NCBI GenBank assembly: GCA_019419625.1
Contig: DXZO01000019.1
Location: forward strand, 12,937 to 59,519
DNA: 46,583 nucleotides
DNA from: Collinsella sp.
Lineage (GTDB): Bacteria > Actinomycetota > Coriobacteriia > Coriobacteriales > Coriobacteriaceae
Direction of reading: 5' to 3'
In this document: positions 1-8,320 of the stretch, piece by piece
Layout: every line of letters begins with the position of its first letter
Numbering within the stretch: the stretch's first letter is position 1
Position numbers and translations under genes: made by a program
The notes under the pieces: model-generated
The model's input: only the letters and a program-made list of their open reading frames with translations
Databases searched by the model: none
Told to the model about the DNA's origin: nothing

Positions 1-892
1 GCAAAAACACGTTGGAAATCATCATGAGCGAGTTCATGATCAGCAGCACATAGCTCATAAAGCCCGTGAGCGAGCCCACGCCGAGCTCGCCGGCAAGAAT
101 CATGCGCCCGCCGATCCACAGAATGGAAAGCGCCGCCACGTACATCGACAGCTGAAACACCGGCAGGTTGAGCACGGCGTTGCCAAAGGTCTTCGTCGCG
201 GTGCGCGCAAGCTCGGTATTGACGGCATCGAACTTGGCCTCCTCGTGCTCGGCACGCACGTACGCCTTGACGGCGCGCACGGCGGTGAGGTCCTCCTGCA
301 CCACACCGTTGAGATGGTCCATCGAGGTCTGCAGCTGGCGGTAAAGCGGACTGACGCGATAGGTGATAACGCCCAGTACGATCGCCAACACCGGCAGGAT
401 GATCGCGAATACCGTAGCAAGCGGACGCGACAGCACCAGCGCATAGACCAAGCCGACGATGAGCGTCACGGGGCCGCGCACCATGGGGCGAAAGCCGTTG
501 CCGATGGCGTTTTGAATCACGGTGATGTCGGTGGTCATGCGCGTGACGAGCGAGCTGGCATCGTAGTTGTCCAGATTGCCAAAGGCGAGCGTCTGAATCT
601 TGCGATACTCCGCCTCGCGCAGGTTAGCGCCCAGCCCCGAGGCAACGCGGGCAGACGTGCGCGCATAGCCCAAGCCAAGTACCAGCGAACATGCGGCGCA
701 TACCAACATATACGTGCCCTGCAACAGCATATAGTTGATGTCGCCCGCGGGCACGCCCACATCGATGATATTTGCCATGATGACCGGGATAAACAGCTCG
801 AGCGCCGTCTCGGCCGTCACAAAGAACACGCCGAGTATGGCATCGCGGCGATATGCCCCCAGATAGGAAAACAGAATCTTGAGATTGCGCAC
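1..892 (-). CDS. ABC exporter, transmembrane domain (partial; C-terminus off the left edge)
   Basis: This is the 5' part of an ABC transporter gene running off the left edge, with 297 codons visible. The protein starts with RNLKILFSYLGAYRRDA and carries several hydrophobic segments separated by charged loops. It includes the ASSLVTRMTTDITVIQNAIGNGFRPMVRGP stretch split around TTDI, typical of the coupling region of type IV (MsbA/LmrA-like) exporters. The nucleotide-binding domain lies outside the window. The start is the GTG at 890-892: a TGA lies just upstream in frame, and GGGGGA sits about nine bases before it. Many such proteins are heterodimers encoded by adjacent genes, but the partner is not visible. 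The substrate (drug, peptide or lipid) cannot be told. Confidence 0.85.
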   Translation of the reverse strand, partial: MRNLKILFSYLGAYRRDAILGVFFVTAETALELFIPVIMANIIDVGVPAGDINYMLLQGTYMLVCAACSLVLGLGYARTSARVASGLGANLREAEYRKIQTLAFGNLDNYDASSLVTRMTTDITVIQNAIGNGFRPMVRGPVTLIVGLVYALVLSRPLATVFAIILPVLAIVLGVITYRVSPLYRQLQTSMDHLNGVVQEDLTAVRAVKAYVRAEHEEAKFDAVNTELARTATKTFGNAVLNLPVFQLSMYVAALSILWIGGRMILAGELGVGSLTGFMSYVLLIMNSLMMISNVFL

Positions 893-1081
893 GCAGGTTC
901 ATCCCCCATCAAACGTTGTTCGCAAACCCACGTATTATGGCGCGCCGTGCGGCGGTGTCAAGTGTTCCGAAATCGATTTCTGCAAGGCTGGTGCAGGCGC
1001 TAAGCTCGCAAGGTGCATCTCTGTATTCAATTGGAAATGAACGCGAGCGCGACTTTTTTCGCCCCGCTGCCAACATAAACC

Positions 1082-1117
1082 TTGACTCTACAATCGTTGT
1101 AGGGTTTTCACTACACT
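1082..1117 (+). promoter_or_regulatory. MerR-type promoter/operator of the MATE-MerR operon
   Basis: TTGACT (1082-1087) and TTCACT (1107-1112) are separated by 19 bases, longer than the usual 17. The spacer holds a perfect dyad, CTACAA-TCG-TTGTAG (1088-1102). A long spacer filled by a dyad is the hallmark of MerR-family promoters, where the regulator twists the DNA to align the two elements. A MerR gene is the second gene of the operon. Confidence 0.7.
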
Positions 1118-1152
1118 GGTACGTAAACAGACCCAGCCAGAAAGCCCCGCCC

Positions 1153-2499
1153 ATGGAACACGACCTCACACGCGGCAATGTCCTCAAGACCATCGCGGTC
1201 TTTGCCCTGCCTTATATGCTCTCGTACTTTTTGCAGATGCTCTACGGCATGGCCGACCTGTACATGATGGGACAGTTTAGCGGCGCCGCCGGCATCACCG
1301 CCGTGGGCAATGGCGCGCAGACGCTCTATATCATTACCGTGACGCTCGTTGGCCTGGCCATGGGAACGACGGTCATCGTCGGCCACGCCGTGGGTTCGCG
1401 CCGCTTCGACCGCGCCGAGGCAGCCATCGGCAACACTATCACGCTCTTTATGGGCGTCTCGGTGGTGCTGGCCGCCATCCTGCTTGCGCTGTGCCCGCAG
1501 ATCGTGGCGCTCATTGGCACGCCGGCCGAGGCGGTCGAAGGCACCGCTGCCTACCTGCGCATCTGCTTTGTCGGCATTCCCTTTATCGCCGCGTACAACA
1601 TCCTCTCGGCCATCTTTCGCGGGCTGGGCGATTCGCGCTCGCCCATGTACGTGATTGGCGTGGCATGCATCATCAATATCGCGCTCGATTTTCTGTTTAT
1701 CGGCCACATGGGGCTCGGCCCCGTGGGCGCGGCGCTCGGCACGGTGACCGCGCAGACAGCCAGCGTTGCCCTCGCACTCGTGTGGCTCAAGAGCCGTCGC
1801 ACAAACATCCACGTTAAGCGCAGCGACCTGCGCCCCCAGCCCGAGGTGCTCGGCAGCATTCTTAAGATCGGCGTGCCCGTGGCCGTGCAGGACGGCTGCA
1901 TCCAGGTGGCATTTATGTTCATCACCGTCATCGCCAACCACCGCGGCCTGGTCGACGCCGCCGCCGTGGGCCTGGTCGAAAAGATGATCAGCTTTTTGTT
2001 CATTGTGCCGAGTTCCATGGGCGCTACCGTCAGCGCGCTCACGGCGCAAAATGCCGGCGCGGGCAAGGGCGATCGCGCGCGTCAGGTACTCAAGGACGCC
2101 ATGACCATCTCGGTCGTGTACGGCTGCCTCATCACGGTGCTGATGTGGCTGGTGGCGCCGGCGTTTATCGGCTTTTTTGCCAAGGACGCCGCAGTGGTCG
2201 CGGCCGGCGCCGGCTATATGCGCAGCTATATTTTCGATGCGATCTTTGCCGGCATCCACATTTGCTTTAGCGGCTTTTTCGCTGCATATGGCAAGAGCTA
2301 CATCGGCTTTGCGCACAACGTGCTGGCCGTGGTGCTCATTCGCGTGCCCGGCGCATGGCTGCTGTCGAACGCCTATTCCGACACGCTGTTCCCCATGGGC
2401 ATCGCCTCGCCGTGCGGGTCGATTCTGTCGACAGTCATCTGCGTGATTGCATTTACCGTGCTCAACCGCCGCGGAACTTTTGACAAGCTGGTGGCGTAG
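1153..2499 (+). CDS. MATE family multidrug efflux transporter
   Basis: A 448-residue protein of the MATE (NorM/DinF-like) family, about the usual length, with roughly twelve hydrophobic segments and the duplicated six-helix layout. It begins MEHDLTRGNVLKTIAVFALP; a short basic start leading into FALPYMLSYFLQMLYGMADLYMMGQ is typical of the family. Such proteins expel cationic drugs using a proton or sodium gradient. The open frame extends upstream to 916, but that part would cover the promoter, so ATG 1153 is chosen; its ribosome site is weak (AGAAAG). It is followed after 55 bases by the MerR regulator gene, probably in one transcript, which suggests drug-inducible expression. Confidence 0.88.
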   Translation: MEHDLTRGNVLKTIAVFALPYMLSYFLQMLYGMADLYMMGQFSGAAGITAVGNGAQTLYIITVTLVGLAMGTTVIVGHAVGSRRFDRAEAAIGNTITLFMGVSVVLAAILLALCPQIVALIGTPAEAVEGTAAYLRICFVGIPFIAAYNILSAIFRGLGDSRSPMYVIGVACIINIALDFLFIGHMGLGPVGAALGTVTAQTASVALALVWLKSRRTNIHVKRSDLRPQPEVLGSILKIGVPVAVQDGCIQVAFMFITVIANHRGLVDAAAVGLVEKMISFLFIVPSSMGATVSALTAQNAGAGKGDRARQVLKDAMTISVVYGCLITVLMWLVAPAFIGFFAKDAAVVAAGAGYMRSYIFDAIFAGIHICFSGFFAAYGKSYIGFAHNVLAVVLIRVPGAWLLSNAYSDTLFPMGIASPCGSILSTVICVIAFTVLNRRGTFDKLVA

Positions 2500-2554
2500 C
2501 GAGGCGACGCATGCCTAGCACCTCTCCCCTGTTTTTACCGAAAGGAGCGGTCCT

Positions 2555-3403
2555 GTGACCGACATGCCAAGCGAACACACCGAGGGCCTGCTCCGCATTG
2601 GCGAGGTGGCGCGCCTGCTCAATTTGAGCGTGGGCACACTGCGTCATTACGAGCAGATGGGGCTGTTAGAGCCAGCATATGTCGATCAGGCGAGTGGCTA
2701 CCGCTACTACGGAACGCGACAGCTCTCCACCCTCAACACCATCGGCAACCTGCGCGTTCTCGACTTGCCGCTGGCGCAGATTCGCGAGTTTGTCACTACG
2801 CGCGATATGGATTTGATGCAACGGCAACTGACCAAGCAACAGGAGTTAATTGAGCACAGGCGGCGTGAGTTGGAGCGCATGTCGCGCAAGATTGACCAGC
2901 GGCTTGCCTTGCTTCATGGCGCTTTGAATGCTGATCTCGACACCATTAGCGAAATCGAGGAACCCGAACTTCGCTGCGCCACGCTGCACGAGCGCGTCAA
3001 TCCCACCGACGCCTATTCGCTGGGATGGCATATCCGCCAGCTTCAGCAGGGGCAGCACGAAACCTTTGCCTATCTGGGCAATCTGGGTGTGGGTATCGCG
3101 CCCGAACGCCTGGCCGCCGGCGACTTTGATGGCTACGACGAGGTCTTTCTGCTGCTCGATGACACCGATGATTACTTGGGTGACGTTGAGACGCGACCTG
3201 CCGCGCGCTGCCTGACCATAAGCTTCCGCGGCACGCACGGGCAGGCGGGCTCGCGCTACGAGCAGCTACTCGGCTATATGCACGAACACGGGCTGGCACC
3301 CGCCGGCCCGTCGCGCGAGATCGCCCTCATCGATGACATCATCAGCGACGATCCGGCAACCTACGTGACGCAGATCACGGTGCCCGTTGCCCCGTCCAAA
3401 TAA
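2555..3403 (+). CDS. MerR family transcriptional regulator with effector-binding domain
   Basis: A 282-residue regulator. Residues about 12-80 form a winged-helix MerR DNA-binding domain (LLRIGEVARLLNLSVGTLRHYEQMGLL, then SGYRYY). A coiled-coil helix rich in Arg, Glu and Gln follows (about 85-125), then a C-terminal domain of about 160 residues resembling GyrI/BmrR effector-binding modules. BmrR-type proteins bind lipophilic cations and activate a neighbouring pump gene. The GTG start at 2555 follows AAAGGAG by seven bases. Its position after the MATE gene and the long-spacer dyad promoter at 1082-1112 support local autoregulation. The ligand is unknown. Confidence 0.88.
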   Translation: MTDMPSEHTEGLLRIGEVARLLNLSVGTLRHYEQMGLLEPAYVDQASGYRYYGTRQLSTLNTIGNLRVLDLPLAQIREFVTTRDMDLMQRQLTKQQELIEHRRRELERMSRKIDQRLALLHGALNADLDTISEIEEPELRCATLHERVNPTDAYSLGWHIRQLQQGQHETFAYLGNLGVGIAPERLAAGDFDGYDEVFLLLDDTDDYLGDVETRPAARCLTISFRGTHGQAGSRYEQLLGYMHEHGLAPAGPSREIALIDDIISDDPATYVTQITVPVAPSK

Positions 3404-3404
3404 A

Positions 3405-3442
3405 ATCCGCCCGAAAGGCATCATGCTTTCCGGGCGGATCTT
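3405..3442. terminator. Bidirectional terminator between MerR gene and ligA
   Basis: ATCCGCCCG (3405-3413) pairs with CGGGCGGAT (3431-3439), and an AAAG/CTTT extension inside lengthens the stem. Short A and T runs flank it on both sides. It lies two bases after the MerR stop codon and 20 bases from the ligA stop codon, so it can serve both convergent genes. Confidence 0.75.
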
Positions 3443-3461
3443 CAATTTGGTTATCGATGCG

Positions 3462-5690
3462 CTAAGCCCGGGGCACCTCGCCAGTAGCCAAGATCTGCTC
3501 GAGTGCGTCCTCGTCCAGCACGGGTACGCCCAGTTGCTCGGCCTTGGTGAGCTTGGAGCCCGCTTTGGGACCGGCGACCAGATAGCTCGTCTTCTTTGAC
3601 ACGCTGCCCGAAACCTTGGCGCCGAGCACCTTGAGCGCCGCGCCCGCCTCGTCGCGCGTGCGGTTGACGAGCGTGCCGGTGAGCACGAAGGTCAGACCCG
3701 CAAGCGGCTGTGCGTCGGCGAGCTCGCCCGCCACGCCGGCGTCGGCTGCGGCCTGCGCGTGCGCGGCGCCCAAGTCGACCTCGAGCGACAGGCCCGCCTG
3801 ACGCAGGCGCTCTAGCACGGCGAGGTTCTCGGGCACGGCCAGGAACTGTTTGACGCTCGCCGCAATCTTGGGACCGATGCCCTCGCACTCGGCGATATCC
3901 TCTTCGCTCGCCAAGATGAGCTTGTCAATCGACAGGAATCGCTCGGCGATGACCTCGCCCACGCTCTTGCCCACATGGCGGATGCCCAGGGCAAACAGCA
4001 CACGCCCGAGTGGCTGGCTCTTGGACTTGTTGAGCTCGGCGATGATTTTCTCGGCCGTCTTGAGGCCCACCGGGATGGGGTCGCCCTTCTTGACGCCCTT
4101 TTTGCTGTTGGAGCTGGCATAGGTGCGTCCCGTGTCCAGGCCTGCGATGTCGTCGACCGTGAGCTGGTAGAAGTCCGCGACATCGTGGATAAGACCAGCG
4201 GCGATCATCTTGTCGACGATCTCGTCGCCCAGGCCATCGACGTCCATGCAGCCGCGGCTCACCCAGTGGAGCAAACGCTCCTTGAGCTGTGCGGGGCAGT
4301 CGATGGACACGCAGCGGTAGGCAACCTCGCCGTCCTCGTGCACCACGGGGCTACCGCACACGGGGCAGACCTCGGGCATGTGCCAGTCGACCGAATCGGC
4401 CGGGCGCTTGTCGAGCACCGGGCCCACGACCTCAGGAATCACGTCGCCCGCCTTGTGCACGATGATGGTGTCGCCCTCGCGCACGTTTTTGCGCCGGCTC
4501 TCGTCGATGTTGTGCAGCGTGGCGCGCGCGATGGTGGAGCCGGCAACCGTCACCGGATCGAACTCGGCAACCGGCGTGAGCACACCGGTGCGGCCCACCT
4601 GGATGCGAATCTCGCGCAGGACGGTCTGCTTTTCCTCGGGCGGGAACTTAAAGGCAATGGCCCAGCGCGGCGCGCGGGCGGTAAAGCCCAAGTCAAGCTG
4701 CTGCTGGAAGCTGTCGACCTTTACGACCACGCCGTCGATGTCGTAGTCCAGGTCGCCGCGGTGCTCGAGCGCCTGGGCACAGAACTCGTGGACCTCGGCC
4801 GGCGTGGCGCAGCGGGCCACGTTGGGGTTGACGCTAAAGCCGGCGCTACGCAGCCAGTCCAGAAACTCGCGCTGGCTGTGGACGTGCAGTGGGTCGGTAT
4901 CGGCAATGGCATAGATAAAGGTGGCCAAGTCGCGACGCGCCGTGACCTTGGGGTCCTTTTGGCGCAGGGATCCTGCAGCAGCGTTGCGCGGGTTGGCAAA
5001 AGGGTCGCGGCCCTCGGCATCGGCCTCATCGTTCAGACGAACAAAGCTGCCCTTGGGCATATAGACCTCGCCACGTACTTCGATGGTACGCTCGCGGTCG
5101 GCGCCCATGTGGGCGAGCGCCGGCTCGGACAGGTGCATGGGCACATCCTTGATGGTACGCACGTTGAGCGACACGTCCTCGCCCGTTGTGCCATCGCCAC
5201 GTGTGGCGGCGCGCACGAAGGTTCCGTTTTGGTAGGTAAGCGCCACGCCCAGGCCGTCGATCTTAAGCTCGCAGGTATAGGTGACGCTACCGGCACCGAG
5301 CGCATCCTCGGTACGCTGGAGCCACGCGTCGAGTTCGTCCAGATCCATGGCATCGTCCATGGAATACATGCGTGCCATATGCGTGACCGGCATAAACTGC
5401 TCGCTCACGTAGCCGCCCACGCGCTGGGTATAGCTGTCGGGCGTCACCAGATCGGGGTAGGCCGCCTCGATTTCCTGCAGCTCAACGAGCATTTTGTCAA
5501 AGGCAGCGTCCGTGATCTCGGGCGCGTCGAGCATGTAGTAGCGGTACGCGTGGTAATCGAGCTCGTGGCGCAGCTCGGCCGCGCGCGCTGCCGCCTGGGC
5601 ACGGGCGTCGGTCGGTGCGGCGGCATCCGCGCTCGCGGGCGTTTCGGTATCGATGTCCACACCGTCACCAAACAGGCTCGATTGCTCCAT
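3462..5690 (-). CDS. ligA: NAD-dependent DNA ligase LigA
   Basis: A 742-residue NAD+-dependent DNA ligase, somewhat longer than the usual 670 because of an Ala/Asp-rich N-terminal extension of about 30 residues. In order: the NAD-binding Ia region (HELDYHAYRYYMLDAPEITDAAFD split around YYML), the adenylation domain with CELKIDG (active Lys about 143), the OB fold, the four-Cys zinc finger (CPVC, then CVSIDC), helix-hairpin-helix repeats and a C-terminal BRCT domain. It seals nicks in replication and repair. ATG 5688-5690 follows AAGGAGTGCC. The frame is open 15 codons further upstream, but without a ribosome site. It appears monocistronic. Confidence 0.97.
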   Translation of the reverse strand: MEQSSLFGDGVDIDTETPASADAAAPTDARAQAAARAAELRHELDYHAYRYYMLDAPEITDAAFDKMLVELQEIEAAYPDLVTPDSYTQRVGGYVSEQFMPVTHMARMYSMDDAMDLDELDAWLQRTEDALGAGSVTYTCELKIDGLGVALTYQNGTFVRAATRGDGTTGEDVSLNVRTIKDVPMHLSEPALAHMGADRERTIEVRGEVYMPKGSFVRLNDEADAEGRDPFANPRNAAAGSLRQKDPKVTARRDLATFIYAIADTDPLHVHSQREFLDWLRSAGFSVNPNVARCATPAEVHEFCAQALEHRGDLDYDIDGVVVKVDSFQQQLDLGFTARAPRWAIAFKFPPEEKQTVLREIRIQVGRTGVLTPVAEFDPVTVAGSTIARATLHNIDESRRKNVREGDTIIVHKAGDVIPEVVGPVLDKRPADSVDWHMPEVCPVCGSPVVHEDGEVAYRCVSIDCPAQLKERLLHWVSRGCMDVDGLGDEIVDKMIAAGLIHDVADFYQLTVDDIAGLDTGRTYASSNSKKGVKKGDPIPVGLKTAEKIIAELNKSKSQPLGRVLFALGIRHVGKSVGEVIAERFLSIDKLILASEEDIAECEGIGPKIAASVKQFLAVPENLAVLERLRQAGLSLEVDLGAAHAQAAADAGVAGELADAQPLAGLTFVLTGTLVNRTRDEAGAALKVLGAKVSGSVSKKTSYLVAGPKAGSKLTKAEQLGVPVLDEDALEQILATGEVPRA

Positions 5691-5872
5691 AGCGGCACTC
5701 CTTCGCTCGATTTCAAACGGATACAAGAGTACCACCAGTCACCATGGCGCCGAATAACCCTTTCGAACCGCACCGAATCGGCAGCCGCCAGACTGGGGTG
5801 GATCGCACGATTAAACCATGCCCTTGCCGTTTCTAAATGATCCGTTTTCCTCCGTCTCCAAGGGATCATCGC
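5691..5872. other. ligA upstream spacer, no gene seen
   Basis: This stretch lies between the ligA start and the terminator of the HtrA gene. It must hold the ligA promoter, but I see no convincing -35/-10 pair, repeat or small gene in it. Confidence 0.4.
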
Positions 5873-5912
5873 GAAAAGAGGGGCTGTCCCGCGCTGGCGG
5901 AACAGCCCCTCT
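5873..5912 (-). terminator. Terminator of the HtrA-type protease gene
   Basis: AGAGGGGCTGT (5877-5887) pairs perfectly with ACAGCCCCTCT (5902-5912), with more GC pairing in the loop. On the minus strand the stem is followed by TTTTCGC. It lies 27 bases past the protease stop codon. Confidence 0.8.
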
Positions 5913-5938
5913 GGCTTCGGCATGTGCGAAACGGCTCG

Positions 5939-7399
5939 TTAGAAACCCTGACCGTTGCCCTGACCCTGACCCTGCTGGCCCAGCAGCTCCTCCAGGTACT
6001 GGCGCAGCTGCTCGTCGGTAATACCGCCGTTGCCGGTGTCGGTCGAACTGTCGTCCTGCTGCTGGTTCTGCAGCTCCTCGTCGGAGCCCAGCTCGACGGT
6101 GACCTTCTTCTCTTCCTTGCCGCGCATGAGCGTGATCTCGACCTTCTCGCCCACCTCGTGGCTGCGCAGCGCGATGATCAGGCCGTCGGCGCTCGAAATC
6201 TCATCGTCGCCCAGCTTGGTGATGACGTCGCCCTCCTGAATGCCGGCCTTGGCGGCAGGACCATCCTCAACGACGCTCGCCACATACGCGCCGCTATCGG
6301 TGCTCAACTTGTTGGTGCGGGCGTTAAGCGCATTGACGCTCGAAAGCGTAGCGCCCATGTACGGATGCACCGGCGTCTTACCGTCGATGATCTGGTCGGC
6401 AATGTTCTTGGCGTAGTTAACCGGAATGGCAAAACCCACGCCCGAGCTGGAGCCCGAGTAGCTCTCGATAAGCGAGTTGATACCCACAAGCTCGCCATTG
6501 TCGTTGACGAGCGCGCCGCCGGAGTTGCCCGGATTGATGGCGGCATCGGTCTGGATCATGTTGGCATAGATGGTATTACCGCTGGTAGAGCTCATGGCCG
6601 TTGAGCGATACAGCGCCGACACAATGCCCGTGGAGACAGACTGCTCGTTGCCAAACGGCGAACCGATCGCCATGACCCACTCGCCCACGTTGAGCTTGGA
6701 GGAGTCGCCGATCTCAATCGGGGTGAGCTTGGAGGCATCGGCGTCCTTGAGCTTGATGACGGCCAGGTCGCTCGAGGCATCGTTGCCCACGAACTCCGCC
6801 TCGTAGGTGGTGCCGTCGTCCATGGTCACCACGTACTGGTCATAGCCATCGACCACGTGGTTGTTGGTGAGGATATGGCCCTCGGTATCGAGCACAACGC
6901 CCGAACCGACGCTGCCCGAGTTGTCCGACTCATCGGCAGACTGCGAAAGCGAGCCATTCTGGCTGCCGCTCGACGTGGCGGTGATGGAAACGACGGAGGG
7001 CAGGGCCTTGGCAGAAACGGCCTCGGCCAACGTGGTGTCCTCGGAGTCGATCGTAATCTTTTGCGTCGACGAACCCGAAGCGCCCGCCGTCACGGCATTC
7101 TTGCCGCCACCGATATCGAGCGTACCGCTCATAATGAGCGCAATGACCAGCAGGGCGCCACAGGCGCAACCGGCGAGTGCCGTAATAAAGATCGGCAGCT
7201 TTTTGGTCTTGGTCTTGACCACCGTGTGCTTGTTTACAACCTGCTGACCGCCCAGCGGCTGGCCGGTCTGTGTGTCATAGGCCTGCACGTAGGGAATGTT
7301 GCTGCCGGCAGGCGTCGACTCCACCTGCACGCGCGGCTGCTGCTGAGTCTCGCTGGCATTGCCAACATCCTGGGGACGCTGGGAATCGTTCTCGCTCAT
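5939..7399 (-). CDS. Membrane-anchored HtrA/DegP-type serine protease with PDZ domain
   Basis: A 486-residue trypsin-like protease. A polar N-terminal segment of about 75 residues is cytoplasmic. One membrane helix follows (LPIFITALAGCACGALLVIALIMSG split around GCACG), then a Ser/Thr-rich linker. The protease domain carries the triad His (TNNHVVDGY), Asp (SSDLAVIKL) and Ser (NPGNSGGAL). One PDZ domain follows, with GPAAKAGIQEGDVI, then a Gln/Gly-rich tail. Such enzymes degrade or refold damaged proteins at the outer face of the membrane. The ATG at 7397-7399 follows AAAGGA; an upstream in-frame start lacks a ribosome site. It has its own terminator. Confidence 0.93.
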   Translation of the reverse strand: MSENDSQRPQDVGNASETQQQPRVQVESTPAGSNIPYVQAYDTQTGQPLGGQQVVNKHTVVKTKTKKLPIFITALAGCACGALLVIALIMSGTLDIGGGKNAVTAGASGSSTQKITIDSEDTTLAEAVSAKALPSVVSITATSSGSQNGSLSQSADESDNSGSVGSGVVLDTEGHILTNNHVVDGYDQYVVTMDDGTTYEAEFVGNDASSDLAVIKLKDADASKLTPIEIGDSSKLNVGEWVMAIGSPFGNEQSVSTGIVSALYRSTAMSSTSGNTIYANMIQTDAAINPGNSGGALVNDNGELVGINSLIESYSGSSSGVGFAIPVNYAKNIADQIIDGKTPVHPYMGATLSSVNALNARTNKLSTDSGAYVASVVEDGPAAKAGIQEGDVITKLGDDEISSADGLIIALRSHEVGEKVEITLMRGKEEKKVTVELGSDEELQNQQQDDSSTDTGNGGITDEQLRQYLEELLGQQGQGQGNGQGF

Positions 7400-7428
7400 A
7401 GCTGCGATCCTTTCGTCAAATAACCAAA

Positions 7429-7452
7429 GGCCCGCCAAACACGTGGCGGGCC
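7429..7452. terminator. Hairpin upstream of the HtrA gene
   Basis: GGCCCGCCA (7429-7437) pairs with TGGCGGGCC (7444-7452), with a six-base loop. On the minus strand it is followed by TTTGGTTATTT. It lies in the leader of the HtrA gene, so it is either a second terminator for the regulator gene upstream or an attenuator. Confidence 0.45.
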
Positions 7453-7570
7453 ATCATTGTTCACGTTGAGTTGTACCCCAATATGCGGGCGTACGTGTAC
7501 GAGAACGCAATCTTTTAGGAAGGCTTAAGTTCTGCTGCAAACTCGAAGGGAACCCGCACCTGCGGCAAAA

Positions 7571-7603
7571 CCACCACAAAGGTGCCTGTCCCCTTTGTGG
7601 TGG
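7571..7603 (-). terminator. Terminator after the GlnR-like gene
   Basis: A perfect 12-base stem, CCACCACAAAGG (7571-7582) with CCTTTGTGGTGG (7592-7603), starts five bases past the regulator's stop codon. On the minus strand it is followed by TTTT. The loop contains GGTGCCTGTCCC, a word I associate with dispersed intergenic repeats in other bacteria (from memory). Confidence 0.75.
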
Positions 7604-7607
7604 AAAT

Positions 7608-8270
7608 CTAGTCCTTAAACAGATAGCCCACGCCGCGGACGGTGGTGATGTGCGCCGCAATCTGCGGGCCCACCTTGGAGCGGATGCGTCGGATGTGCAC
7701 GTCGACGGTGCGCGTGCCGCCGCAGTACTCAAAGCCCCATACGCGGTGCAGCAGCACCTCGCGGCTGTAGGCGCGGTTGGGGTGCGTCGCCAAAAAGCTC
7801 AGCAGCGAGTACTCCATCAGCGTCAGGTCGATAGGCTCGTTATCGAGTGTCACCTGGTAGGTAGCCAGGTTAATCTCGAGGTTATCGATATTGAGCACAT
7901 CGTCGGCGGTAACGGTCTCCTCCTCGCCCATCAAGCGCTGCGCGCGAGCCTTGAGCTCGTTGGGCGTCGCCGTGGGGCACACAAAGTCGGCATGCGCGTG
8001 ATTGGGCAGGCGCAGGGTACCGAGCGCCTCGTCGTCAACGATCACCAACATGGGGACGCCACCACGATCGTCAAGCCACTTGGCAATCTGATCGATGCGG
8101 TCGCTGCGGATGCCATCGGAATCGAGGATCAGCAGGTCAAAGTCGTGCGCCGCAGTCGGCGAATCGGGAGTTGCCAGGCTCACCTCGACACCCAGGGTGG
8201 TCGTCAAGCTGCGGGCAAACTCGTGGAAGCGCGTCGTGCGCGCCATGAACAGGGCACTCTTTTCGGACAT
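7608..8270 (-). CDS. glnR: GlnR-like orphan response regulator (OmpR family)
   Basis: A 220-residue OmpR-type regulator. The C-terminal winged helix (about 125-220) closely resembles actinobacterial GlnR, including VWGFEYCGGTRTVDVHIRR and VGYLF near the end. The receiver (about 1-115) is atypical. The acidic pair at the end of strand 1 is absent (SALFMARTT), the strand 4 Ser/Thr is a Val, and the strand 5 Lys-Pro is CP; only Asp50 in DLLILD remains. Canonical phosphorylation is therefore unlikely, as reported for GlnR. The ATG at 8268-8270 follows GGAGG. It lies 50 bases after the glutamine synthetase homologue on the same strand, with no sensor kinase nearby, which fits nitrogen control. Confidence 0.8.
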   Translation of the reverse strand: MSEKSALFMARTTRFHEFARSLTTTLGVEVSLATPDSPTAAHDFDLLILDSDGIRSDRIDQIAKWLDDRGGVPMLVIVDDEALGTLRLPNHAHADFVCPTATPNELKARAQRLMGEEETVTADDVLNIDNLEINLATYQVTLDNEPIDLTLMEYSLLSFLATHPNRAYSREVLLHRVWGFEYCGGTRTVDVHIRRIRSKVGPQIAAHITTVRGVGYLFKD

Positions 8271-8320
8271 ATCGGCCTCCAAAGAAATGAGCTCAATCGT
8301 ACTGGAACAAGCCAGCGCGA

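Noticed and set aside
916..1152. An N-terminal extension of the MATE protein
   Set aside because: It would cover the MerR-type promoter and resembles no MATE N-terminus. ATG 1153 gives a normal-length protein.
3975..5840. A 621-codon frame opposite ligA
   Set aside because: It is antisense to a clear LigA with all domains. Its composition is the His/Gly/Ala-rich pattern of a shadow frame in GC-rich DNA. The same holds for long antisense frames at 1111-2316, 8339-9739, 11012-12196, 14332-16125, 20328-22376, 37435-39126, 39184-40812 and 44492-45814.
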